Positions 12,598 to 21,829 of a stretch of 64,000 nucleotides of DNA are shown in pieces. A program made the translations under genes and the position numbers. The stretch comes from Vibrio coralliilyticus. Lineage in GTDB: Bacteria; Pseudomonadota; Gammaproteobacteria; Enterobacterales; Vibrionaceae. The stretch spans positions 1,550,001-1,614,000 of the forward strand of contig NZ_CP024627.1 of NCBI RefSeq assembly GCF_024449095.1, written 5' to 3'. The number at the start of each line of letters is the position of its first letter. Positions within the stretch are counted from its first letter, which is position 1. Under the pieces are notes generated by a model, which saw only the letters and a program-made list of their open reading frames with translations, had not been told where the DNA came from and did no database searches.

Positions 12598-14001
12598 TTA
12601 TGCTTTAAGGCCTGTGAGTAGATTTTCCATGGAATCACTTTGTCCCCGAAGTTGTTCAATATTTCCATTGGTTGCGTTGATCATTTCGCAGACTTGGTTC
12701 GACTGAGTGCGAATTTCTTCCACACTCGCCGCGATGCTATCTGCAACAACACCCTGTTCTTCTGCGGCTGTGGCTATTTGTACACTTGCGTCAGATATGG
12801 ATTGGTTTTTGTCTGCCAAGGATGCGATTTCTGTATTCACCTCTGACATCAATGTTTGGCCCTCGCTAGAGTTCACCACGGTGGTTTCCATCAGTTTTGT
12901 CAAAGACTGACTGTTGCGCTGTAAGGCTTCGATCATAGATTGAATCTCAACGGTAGATTGTTGAGTTCTTGCTGCTAATGCTCGTACTTCATCGGCAACA
13001 ACGGCAAAACCTCTGCCTTGTTCTCCCGCTCGAGCAGCTTCGATGGCCGCGTTGAGTGCTAGTAGGTTCGTTTGCTCAGAGATACCGTTAATGGCAGTGA
13101 CCACTTCGTCGATTTGGGCGGCATTAGCATCAAGTTCGGCAACCGCTTGTGAAGCTGACTGAACTTCGTTGGAAAGTTGGGAAATAGAGGCTAACGTGTG
13201 TCCAACTTTCTGCTGCCCTTGTTGAGCAACAGAACGCGCGTTTTCAGTTTGCGTGCTGGAGTCATGAGCTAGGTTTGCGACTTCACGAATGGTGGAAGCC
13301 ATTTCTTCCGTGGCACTTGCCAGTGAATTCAGGTGTTCCTGTTGAGTTCCGGAAATTTCAGCACTGTGTTGGTTAGATTGATTAAGTTCTGAGCTTATTT
13401 GTTGCATTAACGCTACTGACTCTTGAATGGAGAGCACCAGCGATTGTTCACGCTCTGCGACTTTGTCTATGGTTATCGCGATTTCACTGAATTCATCGCG
13501 AACCTTGAAAAAGTTCATTCGACTCGTCAAATCACCATCTGCCAGAGTGCTGAGTGCCTTGTTCATTGTAAACATAGCTCCGCCAATAAAGGTCATGATG
13601 TAGTAGACCCCCAATGCAATAAGAGACAGTGTAACCAGAACAACGACGATATGGGTTGTAGAAAGAGCTGACCATAGATTGATGCTTGGCTTAGCAACGA
13701 TGCTAAAAGCACCATTGTTTATATTGATAGCGCTAGGTCCATTACCAAGAGCGATGGTTTCAGAACTGGCTAATAAGCTAGCGACCTGACTTTGAGTGAG
13801 ATTCCCTGCTTCTATTAGATTTTTTATCAAAACTAGTTCATCTTGATATAAGTGAGTTAGCATTTGATCTGCGGCATTATCGAAAACGAAGGTGAGAACG
13901 AGTAGTGCGATAACGGGAAGGAAAAATAGGAGGTAGAATTTTTCCTGTATCTTTAAATGAATGAGATATTTATCAATCCAGCGAAATGGTATTTCTTTCA
14001 T
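12598..14001 (-). CDS. Methyl-accepting chemotaxis protein with a small periplasmic domain
   Basis: This is an inner-membrane chemoreceptor that should signal to CheA/CheW. It has 467 residues. Transmembrane segment 1 is at about 22-41 and segment 2 at about 114-138, leaving only ~70 residues in the periplasm. A HAMP domain follows at about 140-195. The signalling domain carries the near-invariant hairpin tip [21 protein letters not shown] and [10 protein letters not shown]. The C terminus ([10 protein letters not shown]) has no NWETF-like CheR/CheB tethering pentapeptide. The small periplasmic part resembles no ligand-binding family I recognise, so the stimulus is unknown. It is a single-gene unit ending in its own terminator. 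Confidence 0.92.
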   Translation of the reverse strand: MKEIPFRWIDKYLIHLKIQEKFYLLFFLPVIALLVLTFVFDNAADQMLTHLYQDELVLIKNLIEAGNLTQSQVASLLASSETIALGNGPSAININNGAFSIVAKPSINLWSALSTTHIVVVLVTLSLIALGVYYIMTFIGGAMFTMNKALSTLADGDLTSRMNFFKVRDEFSEIAITIDKVAEREQSLVLSIQESVALMQQISSELNQSNQHSAEISGTQQEHLNSLASATEEMASTIREVANLAHDSSTQTENARSVAQQGQQKVGHTLASISQLSNEVQSASQAVAELDANAAQIDEVVTAINGISEQTNLLALNAAIEAARAGEQGRGFAVVADEVRALAARTQQSTVEIQSMIEALQRNSQSLTKLMETTVVNSSEGQTLMSEVNTEIASLADKNQSISDASVQIATAAEEQGVVADSIAASVEEIRTQSNQVCEMINATNGNIEQLRGQSDSMENLLTGLKA

Positions 14002-14093
14002 AATGGCAACTTCCGATGAAACCCCGTAGTTCCTTATGGGGCGTAAAACATACCAAGCGAATATATCACGGACCTTGTCTTGAGGAATGAGTA

Positions 14094-14366
14094 ATGAATC
14101 AAAAGTGCGAGAAGTTCACAGTGTCAGGTGTTGTGCAAGGAGTTGGTTTTCGTTATCACACCTCTCACTATGGCATGAAATTGGGTTTAACAGGCTATGC
14201 GAAGAACTTAAATAATGGAGATGTTGAAGTGGTGGTGTGTGGCAATGAAGAACAAATCGCCGACATGGCAAAGTGGTTGGAAGATGGCCCTAAGACGTCA
14301 CATGTTGATTCAGTAGTCTCAGAGCCAATGTCTTTTAAACCGTTTAGCGGATTCAAAATTCTTTGA
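14094..14366 (+). CDS. yccX: Acylphosphatase (YccX)
   Basis: This is a small cytoplasmic enzyme hydrolysing acyl phosphates. Its 90 residues show the acylphosphatase fold signature [12 protein letters not shown] with the catalytic Arg, and [13 protein letters not shown] with the catalytic Asn. The ATG at 14094 follows a GAGGA ribosome-binding site. It ends three bases from the convergent tusE stop. In enterobacteria yccX and tusE are also neighbours, near yccA, so the order is ancestral. Confidence 0.94.
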   Translation: MNQKCEKFTVSGVVQGVGFRYHTSHYGMKLGLTGYAKNLNNGDVEVVVCGNEEQIADMAKWLEDGPKTSHVDSVVSEPMSFKPFSGFKIL

Positions 14367-14369
14367 TAT

Positions 14370-14699
14370 TTACAAACATTTCGCGGGTTTTGGTAGGCCT
14401 GCGAGTTTGGTTGCCTGTTTCGCAGGGCCTTGCTTAAACAGCTTAAAAAGGTATTTACTATTACCTTTCTCTGGGCCATGCGCTTTTTCCATGGCTTTCA
14501 CTAGCATTCTCACCGCTGGAGATGTGTTGAACTCCTCATAAAACTCTCGAACAAAATGGACAACTTCCAAATGAGCTTCAGTCAGTTCGATACCTTCTTG
14601 CTCTGCAAGGATTTGAATCATGCCTTCTTCCCACTGAGTATGATCGAGTAGGTAACCCTGTGCATCAGTTTCGATTGATTTACCGTTGTATTCAAACAT
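14370..14699 (-). CDS. tusE: Sulfurtransferase TusE (tRNA 2-thiouridine synthesis)
   Basis: TusE takes sulfur from the TusBCD complex and passes it to MnmA for 2-thiolation of wobble uridine in tRNA-Lys, -Glu and -Gln. The 109-residue product ends in the conserved [19 protein letters not shown], whose penultimate Cys is the sulfur acceptor; [15 protein letters not shown] is the other family hallmark. The ATG at 14699 (MFEYNGK) matches family starts. An in-frame TTG 15 bases upstream is less likely. Confidence 0.94.
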   Translation of the reverse strand: MFEYNGKSIETDAQGYLLDHTQWEEGMIQILAEQEGIELTEAHLEVVHFVREFYEEFNTSPAVRMLVKAMEKAHGPEKGNSKYLFKLFKQGPAKQATKLAGLPKPAKCL

Positions 14700-14779
14700 T
14701 GTTATAGGTCTCAAAAACTCAGATATAGGATAGGGTAGCGCAGCTTAGGTTGGGACAACAATATGTAAGAAAAGAAAAA

Positions 14780-14803
14780 GCCCGGAAGTTTCATCTTCCG
14801 GGC
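14780..14803 (-). terminator. Terminator of yccA
   Basis: The stem GCCCGGAAG / CTTCCGGGC is followed on the minus strand by TTTTTCTTTTC. Confidence 0.85.
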
Positions 14804-14830
14804 ATTATTTAATTAACTTAAGTCTATGAA

Positions 14831-15499
14831 TTAATCGTCATTCATGATGCCTAGAATGCTAAGTAGACTAGTAAACAGATTCAGAATATTTAGATACATT
14901 GAGATAGTCGCACTAACGTAGTTAGTTTCTTCGCCACGCACAATACGGCTAGTGTCATACAGAATAAAACCTGAGAATACTAAAGCCGACATGCTACTGA
15001 TCGCTAGCTGACCGATTGTAGAACCAACAAAGATATTGATTATTGCAGCGACGATAACAATGATAAGCCCTGCGATCAGGAAGTTACGCATGAAAGAAAA
15101 GTCTTTTTTGCTACTGATTGTGTACGCTGAAAGACCAAGGAACACCATACCCGTCAGACCAAGGGCTTGTGCAATGATTGAAGGACCATTAGCAATGGAT
15201 GCGTAATAAGTGAGCATTGGGCCAAGAGCACCGCCCATTAATGTTGTAAAAACAAACGTCCAAACAATACCCATTGATGAGTTGATACTTCTAGGTAGTG
15301 CAAAGAATAGAATACCAATAGCCGCGACTTGCATAACAATAGCCATGATTGGAGAAATACCAATCGCCATCGTTGCTATTGCTGCAATGGCACTTGTTAC
15401 TAGTGTCATAGACAATAAGAAATAAGTGTTTTTCAGTGTCTTATTGATCTCAAGTGTGCTAGGAGTGCTTGTAGAACGTGTAAACATAGGGCTGTTCAT
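14831..15499 (-). CDS. yccA: Bax inhibitor-1 family inner-membrane protein YccA
   Basis: This 222-residue polytopic membrane protein has about seven hydrophobic segments. It belongs to the BI-1/TMBIM family; E. coli YccA (219 residues) is a substrate and modulator of the FtsH protease. The conserved C-terminal part is visible: FILYDTSRIVRGEETNYV, with the family Asp, then SMYLNILNLFTSLLSILG. The ATG at 15499 has an AGGAAG ribosome-binding site. It is a single-gene unit with its own terminator. Confidence 0.9.
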   Translation of the reverse strand: MNSPMFTRSTSTPSTLEINKTLKNTYFLLSMTLVTSAIAAIATMAIGISPIMAIVMQVAAIGILFFALPRSINSSMGIVWTFVFTTLMGGALGPMLTYYASIANGPSIIAQALGLTGMVFLGLSAYTISSKKDFSFMRNFLIAGLIIVIVAAIINIFVGSTIGQLAISSMSALVFSGFILYDTSRIVRGEETNYVSATISMYLNILNLFTSLLSILGIMNDD

Positions 15500-15650
15500 A
15501 ATCTTCCTCGTAAGGTTTTATGTTTATATCTACATTTATGAGGGCGAACAGTGAAAAAATCAAGCCCTGCTAATGCATGCAGTAGAGTAAATGATAATAG
15601 AAATACAAAGTTATGTATTTTGAAAGATGTAACACAATATAACAAATAAA

Positions 15651-15674
15651 AAGAGGCGATCTAAATCGCCTCTT
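15651..15674 (-). terminator. Terminator of the aap operon
   Basis: The stem AAGAGGCGAT / ATCGCCTCTT with loop CTAA is followed on the minus strand by TTTATTTGTT. It lies about 20 bases past the aapP stop. Confidence 0.8.
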
Positions 15675-15694
15675 TAAAAATTTGCTCTTTTTTC

Positions 15695-16444
15695 TTAGTG
15701 ACTTAAGATTTGAGCAAGGAAGTTTTGTGTTCGATCAGACTGAGGGTTTTCAAAGAAATCGACAGGGTTGTTTTCTTCAATTATCTCTCCAGCATCCATA
15801 AAGATAACTCGGTCAGCCACTTCTTTCGCGAAACCCATCTCGTGAGTTACACAGAGCATGGTCATCCCTTCTTCAGCGAGCTCGACCATAACATCCAATA
15901 CTTCACGTACCATTTCTGGGTCAAGTGCAGACGTTGGTTCGTCAAACAGCATCACTTGTGGGCTCATGCATAGTGAGCGAGCGATAGCCACACGTTGCTG
16001 TTGACCACCAGATAGCTGACCAGGGTATTTCTCCGCTTGATCAGGGATTTTCACTCGCTCCAAGTACTTCATTGCGACTTTTTTCGCTTCGTCTTTTGGC
16101 ATCTTTTTCACCCATATAGGCGCCAAAGTACAGTTTTCCAGAACCGTCAGATGAGGGAAGAGGTTGAAGTGCTGGAAACACATACCCACTTCGCGTCGAA
16201 CCGCTTCAATGTTCTTCAAATCTTCGGTCAACTCGTTGCCAGAAACGATAATTTGCCCTTGCTGATGTTCTTCAAGACGGTTGATACAGCGAATCATGGT
16301 GGATTTACCAGAACCAGAAGGGCCACAAATTACGATCTTTTCGCCTTTTTTAACATCGAGGTTGATGTTTTTCAGTACGTGAAACTCACCGTACCACTTG
16401 TTCATATCCTTAATTTGGATCATGTGTTCTTGTTGTTGCGTCAT
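15695..16444 (-). CDS. aapP: Polar amino-acid ABC transporter ATPase (AapP type)
   Basis: This is the cytoplasmic ATPase that powers amino-acid uptake. Its 249 residues have Walker [11 protein letters not shown]-loop [10 protein letters not shown], signature LSGGQQQR, Walker [13 protein letters not shown] and switch His VTHEMGF. The [14 protein letters not shown] segment is typical of the GlnQ/AapP group. The ATG at 16444 follows AAGGACG. It is the last gene of the J-Q-M-P operon, 22 bases after aapM. Confidence 0.93.
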   Translation of the reverse strand: MTQQQEHMIQIKDMNKWYGEFHVLKNINLDVKKGEKIVICGPSGSGKSTMIRCINRLEEHQQGQIIVSGNELTEDLKNIEAVRREVGMCFQHFNLFPHLTVLENCTLAPIWVKKMPKDEAKKVAMKYLERVKIPDQAEKYPGQLSGGQQQRVAIARSLCMSPQVMLFDEPTSALDPEMVREVLDVMVELAEEGMTMLCVTHEMGFAKEVADRVIFMDAGEIIEENNPVDFFENPQSDRTQNFLAQILSH

Positions 16445-16466
16445 AATACGTCCTTGAGCTTTCTGA

Positions 16467-17564
16467 TTATCGTTTGTGACCGGTATGAAGTTTGTTCTCT
16501 AGCCATATCGAATATCTCGACATGCCGAAACAAAATACCCAGAACACTAACGCGACAAATACATAACTTTCTGTTGCAAACCCAAGCCATTCTGGGTCAG
16601 TGTTTGCTGCTTGGCCGATTCCTAGCACATCAAACATACCAATAATTAGTACTAGACTGGTGTCTTTAAACAGCCCAATAAAGGTATTTACAATGGATGG
16701 AATGGTAATCTTCAATGCTTGAGGAAGAACAATCAAGCCCATTTTCTTCCAGTAACTTAGCCCTAATGCATCAGCCGCCTCATATTGGCCTTTAGGGATT
16801 GCCTGTAATCCACCACGAACGACTTCCGCCATATACGCAGCACTAAACATAACCACACCAATTAAAGCGCGAATAAGTTTGTCGGTTTCAGAGCCTTCCG
16901 CAAGAAACAGTGGAAGCATTACTGATGCCATGAAAAGAACCGTGATGAGCGGTACGCCACGCCAAATCTCTATGTAGACGGTACAGATGCTTCGAATGAT
17001 TGGCATTTCAGAACGTCGACCCAGCGCCAGTGCTACACCAATAGGGAGAGACACAACAATACCGACAAGCGCTATGATTAGCGTAACCAGCAATCCGCCC
17101 CATTTGTGTGTTTCTACCACTTCTAGCCCAAATACGCCACCGTAGAGCAATGCTGCGATGATAAAGGGATAGATGTTGACGAAGAAAAGCCATATCCACA
17201 AACGTTTTGGAGTCTTCTCGTAGGCTAACAATACAGTAAAGATTGCTAACGTAATGTAAAAAAGGCGAGGGCGCCAAAGCTCTTCTTGAGGGTAGAATCC
17301 GTACATGAACTGTTCCCAGCGTACACTGATAAATACCCAACAAGCGCCATCACGCGAACAGGCATCACGTGTGGTTCCGACCCAGTCGGCTTTTAAAATT
17401 CCCCAATCGAAAACAGTCCATAACAGTGATAAGGCAAGATAGGCCAAAATCACGGTCAGGATCGAATTTACTGGGCCATTAAACAGGTTTTTACGTAGCC
17501 AGCCTACAACGCCCACCGTATTAGCTGGTGGTGGTAGATCTGGCTGAAATTGATGTATCTTCAT
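16467..17564 (-). CDS. aapM: Amino-acid ABC transporter permease (AapM type)
   Basis: This is the second of two paired inner-membrane permeases, 365 residues. It has several N-terminal membrane helices that GlnP-type permeases lack, as is typical of AapM. The permease core holds the EAA loop [19 protein letters not shown] and then [25 protein letters not shown]. The ATG at 17564 lies one base after the aapQ stop (TAGCATG) and its ribosome-binding site GGAGAG is inside aapQ, so translation is probably coupled. The longer open frame to 17585 is rejected for that reason. Confidence 0.92.
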   Translation of the reverse strand: MKIHQFQPDLPPPANTVGVVGWLRKNLFNGPVNSILTVILAYLALSLLWTVFDWGILKADWVGTTRDACSRDGACWVFISVRWEQFMYGFYPQEELWRPRLFYITLAIFTVLLAYEKTPKRLWIWLFFVNIYPFIIAALLYGGVFGLEVVETHKWGGLLVTLIIALVGIVVSLPIGVALALGRRSEMPIIRSICTVYIEIWRGVPLITVLFMASVMLPLFLAEGSETDKLIRALIGVVMFSAAYMAEVVRGGLQAIPKGQYEAADALGLSYWKKMGLIVLPQALKITIPSIVNTFIGLFKDTSLVLIIGMFDVLGIGQAANTDPEWLGFATESYVFVALVFWVFCFGMSRYSIWLENKLHTGHKR

Positions 17565-17565
17565 G

Positions 17566-18771
17566 CTATCTCTCCACCAAAGCAACTTTACGGTTGTAGA
17601 TATTCATCAGAGCAGAAGTAATTAAGCTCAATGATAGGTATACCGCCATGGTCATTGCGATAATTTCAATCGCCTGGCCAGTTTGGTTAAGAGTTGTACC
17701 AGCAAATACGGAGACCAAATCTGGGTAACCAATGGCCATCGCCAATGATGAGTTTTTGGTTAAGTTCAGATACTGACTGGTCAAAGGTGGAATAATGATT
17801 CTCAACGCCTGAGGAACAATAACCAGTTTCAACGTTCTAGAACGAGGGAGGCCAAGAGACATCGCGGCTTCAGTTTGACCGTGGCTGACGGCATTAATGC
17901 CTGAACGAACAATCTCTGCAATGAAAGACGCAGTATAAATACTTAACGCAAGCAATAAAGCAGCAAGTTCAGGGATGATGCTGACACCACCTTTAAAGTT
18001 GAAGCCTTTCAGCTCTGGATATTCTGCCGAAATTGGCGAACCCATAATGAAATAGACAACAATCGGAAGCACAAACACTAAGGCAAGCGCAATGCGACCC
18101 ATTGGTGTTTGTTGGCCTGTTAAACGCTGTTTGTTGCGAGCCCAAATGCCAATAAAGATGGTCGCAATAATACCAATAACCAGAGACGCAATCACCACGG
18201 ATGACCCAGCTTCAAAGATTGGAGCAGGGAAATACAAACCTCGAACATTTAAGAAAATAGCTTCACCAAGGCTCAAACTTTGTCTAGCAGAAGGTAACGC
18301 CTGCAGAACGGCAAAGTACCAGAAGAAGATTTGCAGAAGTAGGGGGATATTGCGGAACGTTTCGATATATACAGCTGCCAGTCTGCTCACCAACCAGTTG
18401 GATGAAAGGCGGGCAATACCCATAACAAACCCAATGACAGTCGCAAGTATAATGCCGAGCACGGATACTAGGGCTGTGTTGAGTAGGCCAACGATGAAAG
18501 TGCGGCCATAAGAGAAGGTTTCATCATATTCAATCAGCGTTAGGCCAATCCCAAAGCCAGCTTCTTGCGTCAGAAATCCAAAACCTGTGGCGATACCGCG
18601 TGCCTCCAAGTTTGTCAGTGCATTGTTTACAATAGTGTAAAAGAAAAAGATCAGTGCAAGTATTGCGATAATCTGAAATACGACTGATCGAAAGGTGGGA
18701 TTGTAAAAAAGGCTAGCGTTAGAAGTCGGTCCGTTATCCGCCTTCGACGCAACAGTATTAGTAGGTTTCAT
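17566..18771 (-). CDS. aapQ: Amino-acid ABC transporter permease (AapQ type)
   Basis: This is the first permease of the heteromeric pair, 401 residues. The N-terminal extension is long, with a membrane helix at about 30-50, and the region between two hydrophobic blocks (VYIETFRNIPLLLQIFFWYF onwards) is typical of AapQ. The EAA loop reads TEAAMSLGLPRSRTLKLV, then PQALRIIIPPLTSQYLNLTKNSSLA. A terminator-like hairpin separates it from aapJ upstream, which could lower expression relative to the binding protein. Confidence 0.92.
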   Translation of the reverse strand: MKPTNTVASKADNGPTSNASLFYNPTFRSVVFQIIAILALIFFFYTIVNNALTNLEARGIATGFGFLTQEAGFGIGLTLIEYDETFSYGRTFIVGLLNTALVSVLGIILATVIGFVMGIARLSSNWLVSRLAAVYIETFRNIPLLLQIFFWYFAVLQALPSARQSLSLGEAIFLNVRGLYFPAPIFEAGSSVVIASLVIGIIATIFIGIWARNKQRLTGQQTPMGRIALALVFVLPIVVYFIMGSPISAEYPELKGFNFKGGVSIIPELAALLLALSIYTASFIAEIVRSGINAVSHGQTEAAMSLGLPRSRTLKLVIVPQALRIIIPPLTSQYLNLTKNSSLAMAIGYPDLVSVFAGTTLNQTGQAIEIIAMTMAVYLSLSLITSALMNIYNRKVALVER

Positions 18772-18804
18772 ACAGCTATAACCTCAAATCCATTTTTGTA
18801 AAAA

Positions 18805-18822
18805 GGGCGGCTTACACCGCCC
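18805..18822 (-). terminator. Hairpin between aapJ and aapQ, likely partial terminator
   Basis: The stem GGGCGG / CCGCCC is followed on the minus strand by TTTTTAC. It lies 20 bases past the aapJ stop and before the permease genes. Such a site would let most transcripts stop after the binding-protein gene. Confidence 0.65.
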
Positions 18823-18842
18823 ATTTTGTTGTAATGTATTGC

Positions 18843-19871
18843 TTAACGGATTGGTGGAGCGTACATAAAGCCGCCCGCATTCCATAGTGCGTTTACACCA
18901 CGTGAGATTTGTAGTGGAGAGCCCTTACCTACAGTACGTTCAAAGCTTTCACCGTAGTTACCAACTTGTTTGATTACCTGGTAACCCCAGTCATCGCGGA
19001 TACCAAGGCCTTTACCCTTAGGACCATCCACACCCAAAATACGTTTTACATTCGGATCTTTAGATTTTAGCATCTCGTCAGCATTTTTAGAGGAAATACC
19101 ATATTCTTCAGCATTCACCATCGCCGAAAGTGTCCACTTGGCAATGTTGAACCATTGATCATCACCTTGACGTACCACTGGGCCTAGTGGTTCTTTAGAG
19201 ATAATTTCAGGAAGAACTTCTGCTGAGCTTGGATCTTGAAGATTCAGGCGAAGGGCATACAGACCAGATTGGTCTGTGGTTAGGACATCACAACGACCTG
19301 CATCAAAACCTTTTGAAGTTTGAGCTGCTGTATCAAATACAACGGGTTTGTATGACATACCATTGTTGCGGAAGTAATCTGCAAGGTTTAGTTCAGTGGT
19401 GGTACCGGACTGAACACATACAGATGCACCGTCAAGTTCCTTCGCGCTCTTCAGCCCCAAGTCTTTCTTGACCATGAAACCTTGACCGTCGTAGTAATTG
19501 ACGCCTACGAAGTTCAGACCCAATGCTGTATCACGGTGTAGAGTCCATGTAGTGTTACGAGACAGAACATCAATTTCACCAGACTGTAGTGCAGTGAAAC
19601 GTTCTTTTGCAGTGAGGGGCACATACTTAACTTTAGATTTATCACCAAGAACAGCGGCTGCAAGAGCTTGACAGTATTCAACGTCAATACCTTCCCATTC
19701 GCCTTTGGAGTTTGGGTTAGAGAATCCTGGTAGACCGGTACTTACACCACAAGTTAGGAAACCCTGCTTAGTCACTTTATCCAAAGTGCTATCTGCTGCA
19801 AAAGCGCTCGTAGACATTAGAGCAGTAGAAGCCGCTACTACAGAAGCAAGAAGTGTTAGTTTGTTCGCCAT
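18843..19871 (-). CDS. aapJ: Periplasmic amino-acid-binding protein (AapJ type)
   Basis: This is the substrate-binding protein for general L-amino-acid uptake, 342 residues. The signal peptide runs MANKLTLLASVVAASTAL to about SAFA|ADS. The family motif GFSNPNSKGEWEGIDVEYC is present, followed by LSRNTTWTLHRD and the typical C-terminal ...ALWNAGGFMYAPPIR. The ATG at 19871 follows the strong site GGAAGGA; eight upstream in-frame codons are rejected. It is the first gene of the operon, followed by a hairpin that probably favours its own expression. Substrate range cannot be read from sequence: rhizobial Aap is broad, and other members prefer acidic or polar amino acids. Confidence 0.93.
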   Translation of the reverse strand: MANKLTLLASVVAASTALMSTSAFAADSTLDKVTKQGFLTCGVSTGLPGFSNPNSKGEWEGIDVEYCQALAAAVLGDKSKVKYVPLTAKERFTALQSGEIDVLSRNTTWTLHRDTALGLNFVGVNYYDGQGFMVKKDLGLKSAKELDGASVCVQSGTTTELNLADYFRNNGMSYKPVVFDTAAQTSKGFDAGRCDVLTTDQSGLYALRLNLQDPSSAEVLPEIISKEPLGPVVRQGDDQWFNIAKWTLSAMVNAEEYGISSKNADEMLKSKDPNVKRILGVDGPKGKGLGIRDDWGYQVIKQVGNYGESFERTVGKGSPLQISRGVNALWNAGGFMYAPPIR

Positions 19872-20333
19872 TTGTATCCTTCCTGTATGATCCATGTTAA
19901 ACCAGGTAACACCTGATACAACGAATGAAAAAATTGTTGTGTTTCAATAGTTATTGGCTGATTACTCAAATTTGAGTTGTATATAAATCAACCGTTTATA
20001 AGAGTAGGAAAGGATCTGTAAATTCTCAAATATATAATTTAAAAAGATTTATTAAACGAATCTACGAATCCAACCTGTGAATAGAATGACTAAATGTTAC
20101 ACGAATGTAAATAGTGCAAGACTTCACACTAATGGTGCAAACATAGAGACTCTCTATAAGTTAGTGTTTACACAATATTTACATTTCGAGCATTGGGTTA
20201 TGATTAAAATATAATTCTATAAATAGCATTAAATTTGGTGATAAATTATACGTTTCGCATTGTTGGGTTTATCGATGTGCCCCATTTTTGGTAGTATCGT
20301 TTGTATAGGTCGTAACATTGCTCAAGGATAAAA
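19872..20333. other. 462-bp divergent intergenic region before aapJ and the siroheme-like gene
   Basis: The region is AT-rich and non-coding. It must hold the promoters of both divergent units. A sequence with one good NtrC half-site (TGGTGCA) and a poor partner (TTCACAC) is at 20123-20139. No sigma-54 -24/-12 pair was found between it and aapJ. No convincing small ORF was seen. Confidence 0.5.
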
Positions 20334-21269
20334 ATGCAGTATTTTCCTCTGTTTATGAATCTCACCGACAAACCCGTTCTGGTTGTGGGGGGAGGAGAGG
20401 TTGCTTGTCGAAAAGTAGACAGCCTGATTCGTGCGGGGGCGGAAGTCACCATAGTGTCGCCCAATATTGAGCCTTATCTACAAAAACTTGCCGAAAATGA
20501 CGAGTGTTTGTGGGTACAGAACTTTTACTCTGAGGAACTACTAGATCGTAAATATCTACAGGTATGGGCAACGACAGACAACCCGGAGCTTAATCATCGT
20601 GTTTACCATGATGCGAAAGCGTTAGGTTTATTAGTGAATGTAGTCGATGATCAGCCATATTGTGATTTTATTACACCCTCGATGATAAATCGTGGAAGAA
20701 TTCAGATTGCGATTTCGAGTGGTGGAGCTTCTCCTGTTTTGGTGCGTAATATCAGAGAGCAATTTGAAGCCACTTTGCCTCAGAACTTGTCATTACTGGC
20801 TGACTTTGGAGCATCAAAGCGTACTGACATCAAACAGCGATTACCTTCGGTTGATCTGCGACGAAAGTTTTGGGAGTCGTTCTTTAATCGCCCTGAAACT
20901 GAAATGGCAACAGAGCGAACGCAGCTAGAGGACGTCTATTTAAACACGCTTGAAAATAAGCTTGAAGCCCAAGGCTCAGTCACTTGGATAGACTATGGTC
21001 ATGACGTTGAACTGCTTCCTATCAAGGCATTACGAATCATGCAGCAAGCTGAACTTGTATTTTTTGATAACGCTTGTCCGTTCGAGTTTGTTGATTTGAT
21101 TAGAAGGGATGCAGAAAGAAAGGAGTATCGTGATGATGTGGACTTATCAGAGGGATTAGCAACGGCAAAAAGTGAGAATTTGAGAGTGGTAATCTTAGTT
21201 GCCCCAAGTTCTTCTCAGTATAATTTGCTTAAAAGCAGCGATATGCATATTCGATTGGGTTCAGTCTGA
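20334..21269 (+). CDS. Siroheme-synthase-like protein: precorrin-2 dehydrogenase/ferrochelatase with decayed methyltransferase half
   Basis: The N-terminal ~200 residues match the CysG-B/Met8 enzyme that oxidises precorrin-2 and inserts iron to make siroheme. Visible marks are the NAD motif VLVVGGGEVACRK, the catalytic-region NVVDDQPYCDF and ISSGGASPVLVR. From about residue 220 it resembles the start of the uroporphyrinogen III methyltransferase domain (VTWIDYGHDVELLPIKALRIMQQAELVFFDN). However, the VGAGPGD motif is replaced and the protein ends at 311 instead of ~460, so this half should not be catalytic. The ATG has an AAGGA site at good spacing. It is a single gene convergent with yajQ. 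Confidence 0.85.
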   Translation: MQYFPLFMNLTDKPVLVVGGGEVACRKVDSLIRAGAEVTIVSPNIEPYLQKLAENDECLWVQNFYSEELLDRKYLQVWATTDNPELNHRVYHDAKALGLLVNVVDDQPYCDFITPSMINRGRIQIAISSGGASPVLVRNIREQFEATLPQNLSLLADFGASKRTDIKQRLPSVDLRRKFWESFFNRPETEMATERTQLEDVYLNTLENKLEAQGSVTWIDYGHDVELLPIKALRIMQQAELVFFDNACPFEFVDLIRRDAERKEYRDDVDLSEGLATAKSENLRVVILVAPSSSQYNLLKSSDMHIRLGSV

Positions 21270-21280
21270 AGCCAGAAAAA

Positions 21281-21305
21281 CAGAGCCCGCCGTTAGCGGG
21301 CTCTG
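21281..21305. terminator. Terminator between the siroheme-like gene and yajQ
   Basis: The ten-base stem CAGAGCCCGC / GCGGGCTCTG has loop CGTTA and an A-rich 5' flank. It serves the convergent genes, best for the minus strand where TTTTTC follows. Confidence 0.8.
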
Positions 21306-21326
21306 TGAGGATTATGAATAAAAAAG

Positions 21327-21812
21327 TTAGTCACGAAAATTGTCGTACTGGAACGGTTGGCCGAGGTCGGCTTCGCGAATCATGGCGATGGTTGACTGGA
21401 GATCATCACGTTTTTTGCCAGTGACTCGAACCTTCTCACCTTGAATTGACGCTTGCACTTTCAGCTTGGCATCCTTAATCGCTTTAACCACTTTCTTTGC
21501 TGTTGGGGTATCAATACCTTGTTTGAAAACAACAATTTGATGCCAGTTTTTGCCTGACGCTTCTTCCGCTTTTGCTTCCATTGCATTAACGTCAACACCA
21601 CGCTTGGTTAAATGTGAACGTAAAATATCGCGCATTTGCTTTAGTTGGAAGTCACCTTCCGCATTTAAGCGTACCGATTCATCTTTCTGCATTTCGAATG
21701 ACGCTTCAACACCACGGAAGTCAAAGCGAGTAGACAATTCACGGGATGCGTTATCTACTGCGTTACGAAGTTCAACCGTATCGATTTCAGATATAATATC
21801 AAAAGATGGCAT
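21327..21812 (-). CDS. yajQ: YajQ family nucleotide-binding protein
   Basis: This 161-residue cytoplasmic protein has two ferredoxin-like halves and opens with [22 protein letters not shown], as in the family. E. coli YajQ binds RNA/nucleotides, and relatives in Xanthomonas and Pseudomonas bind cyclic di-GMP (family knowledge). The gene starts 17 bases after the aroH stop on the same strand, so the two are probably co-transcribed. Confidence 0.93.
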   Translation of the reverse strand: MPSFDIISEIDTVELRNAVDNASRELSTRFDFRGVEASFEMQKDESVRLNAEGDFQLKQMRDILRSHLTKRGVDVNAMEAKAEEASGKNWHQIVVFKQGIDTPTAKKVVKAIKDAKLKVQASIQGEKVRVTGKKRDDLQSTIAMIREADLGQPFQYDNFRD

Positions 21813-21829
21813 TGCTCAATTTCCTTTCT

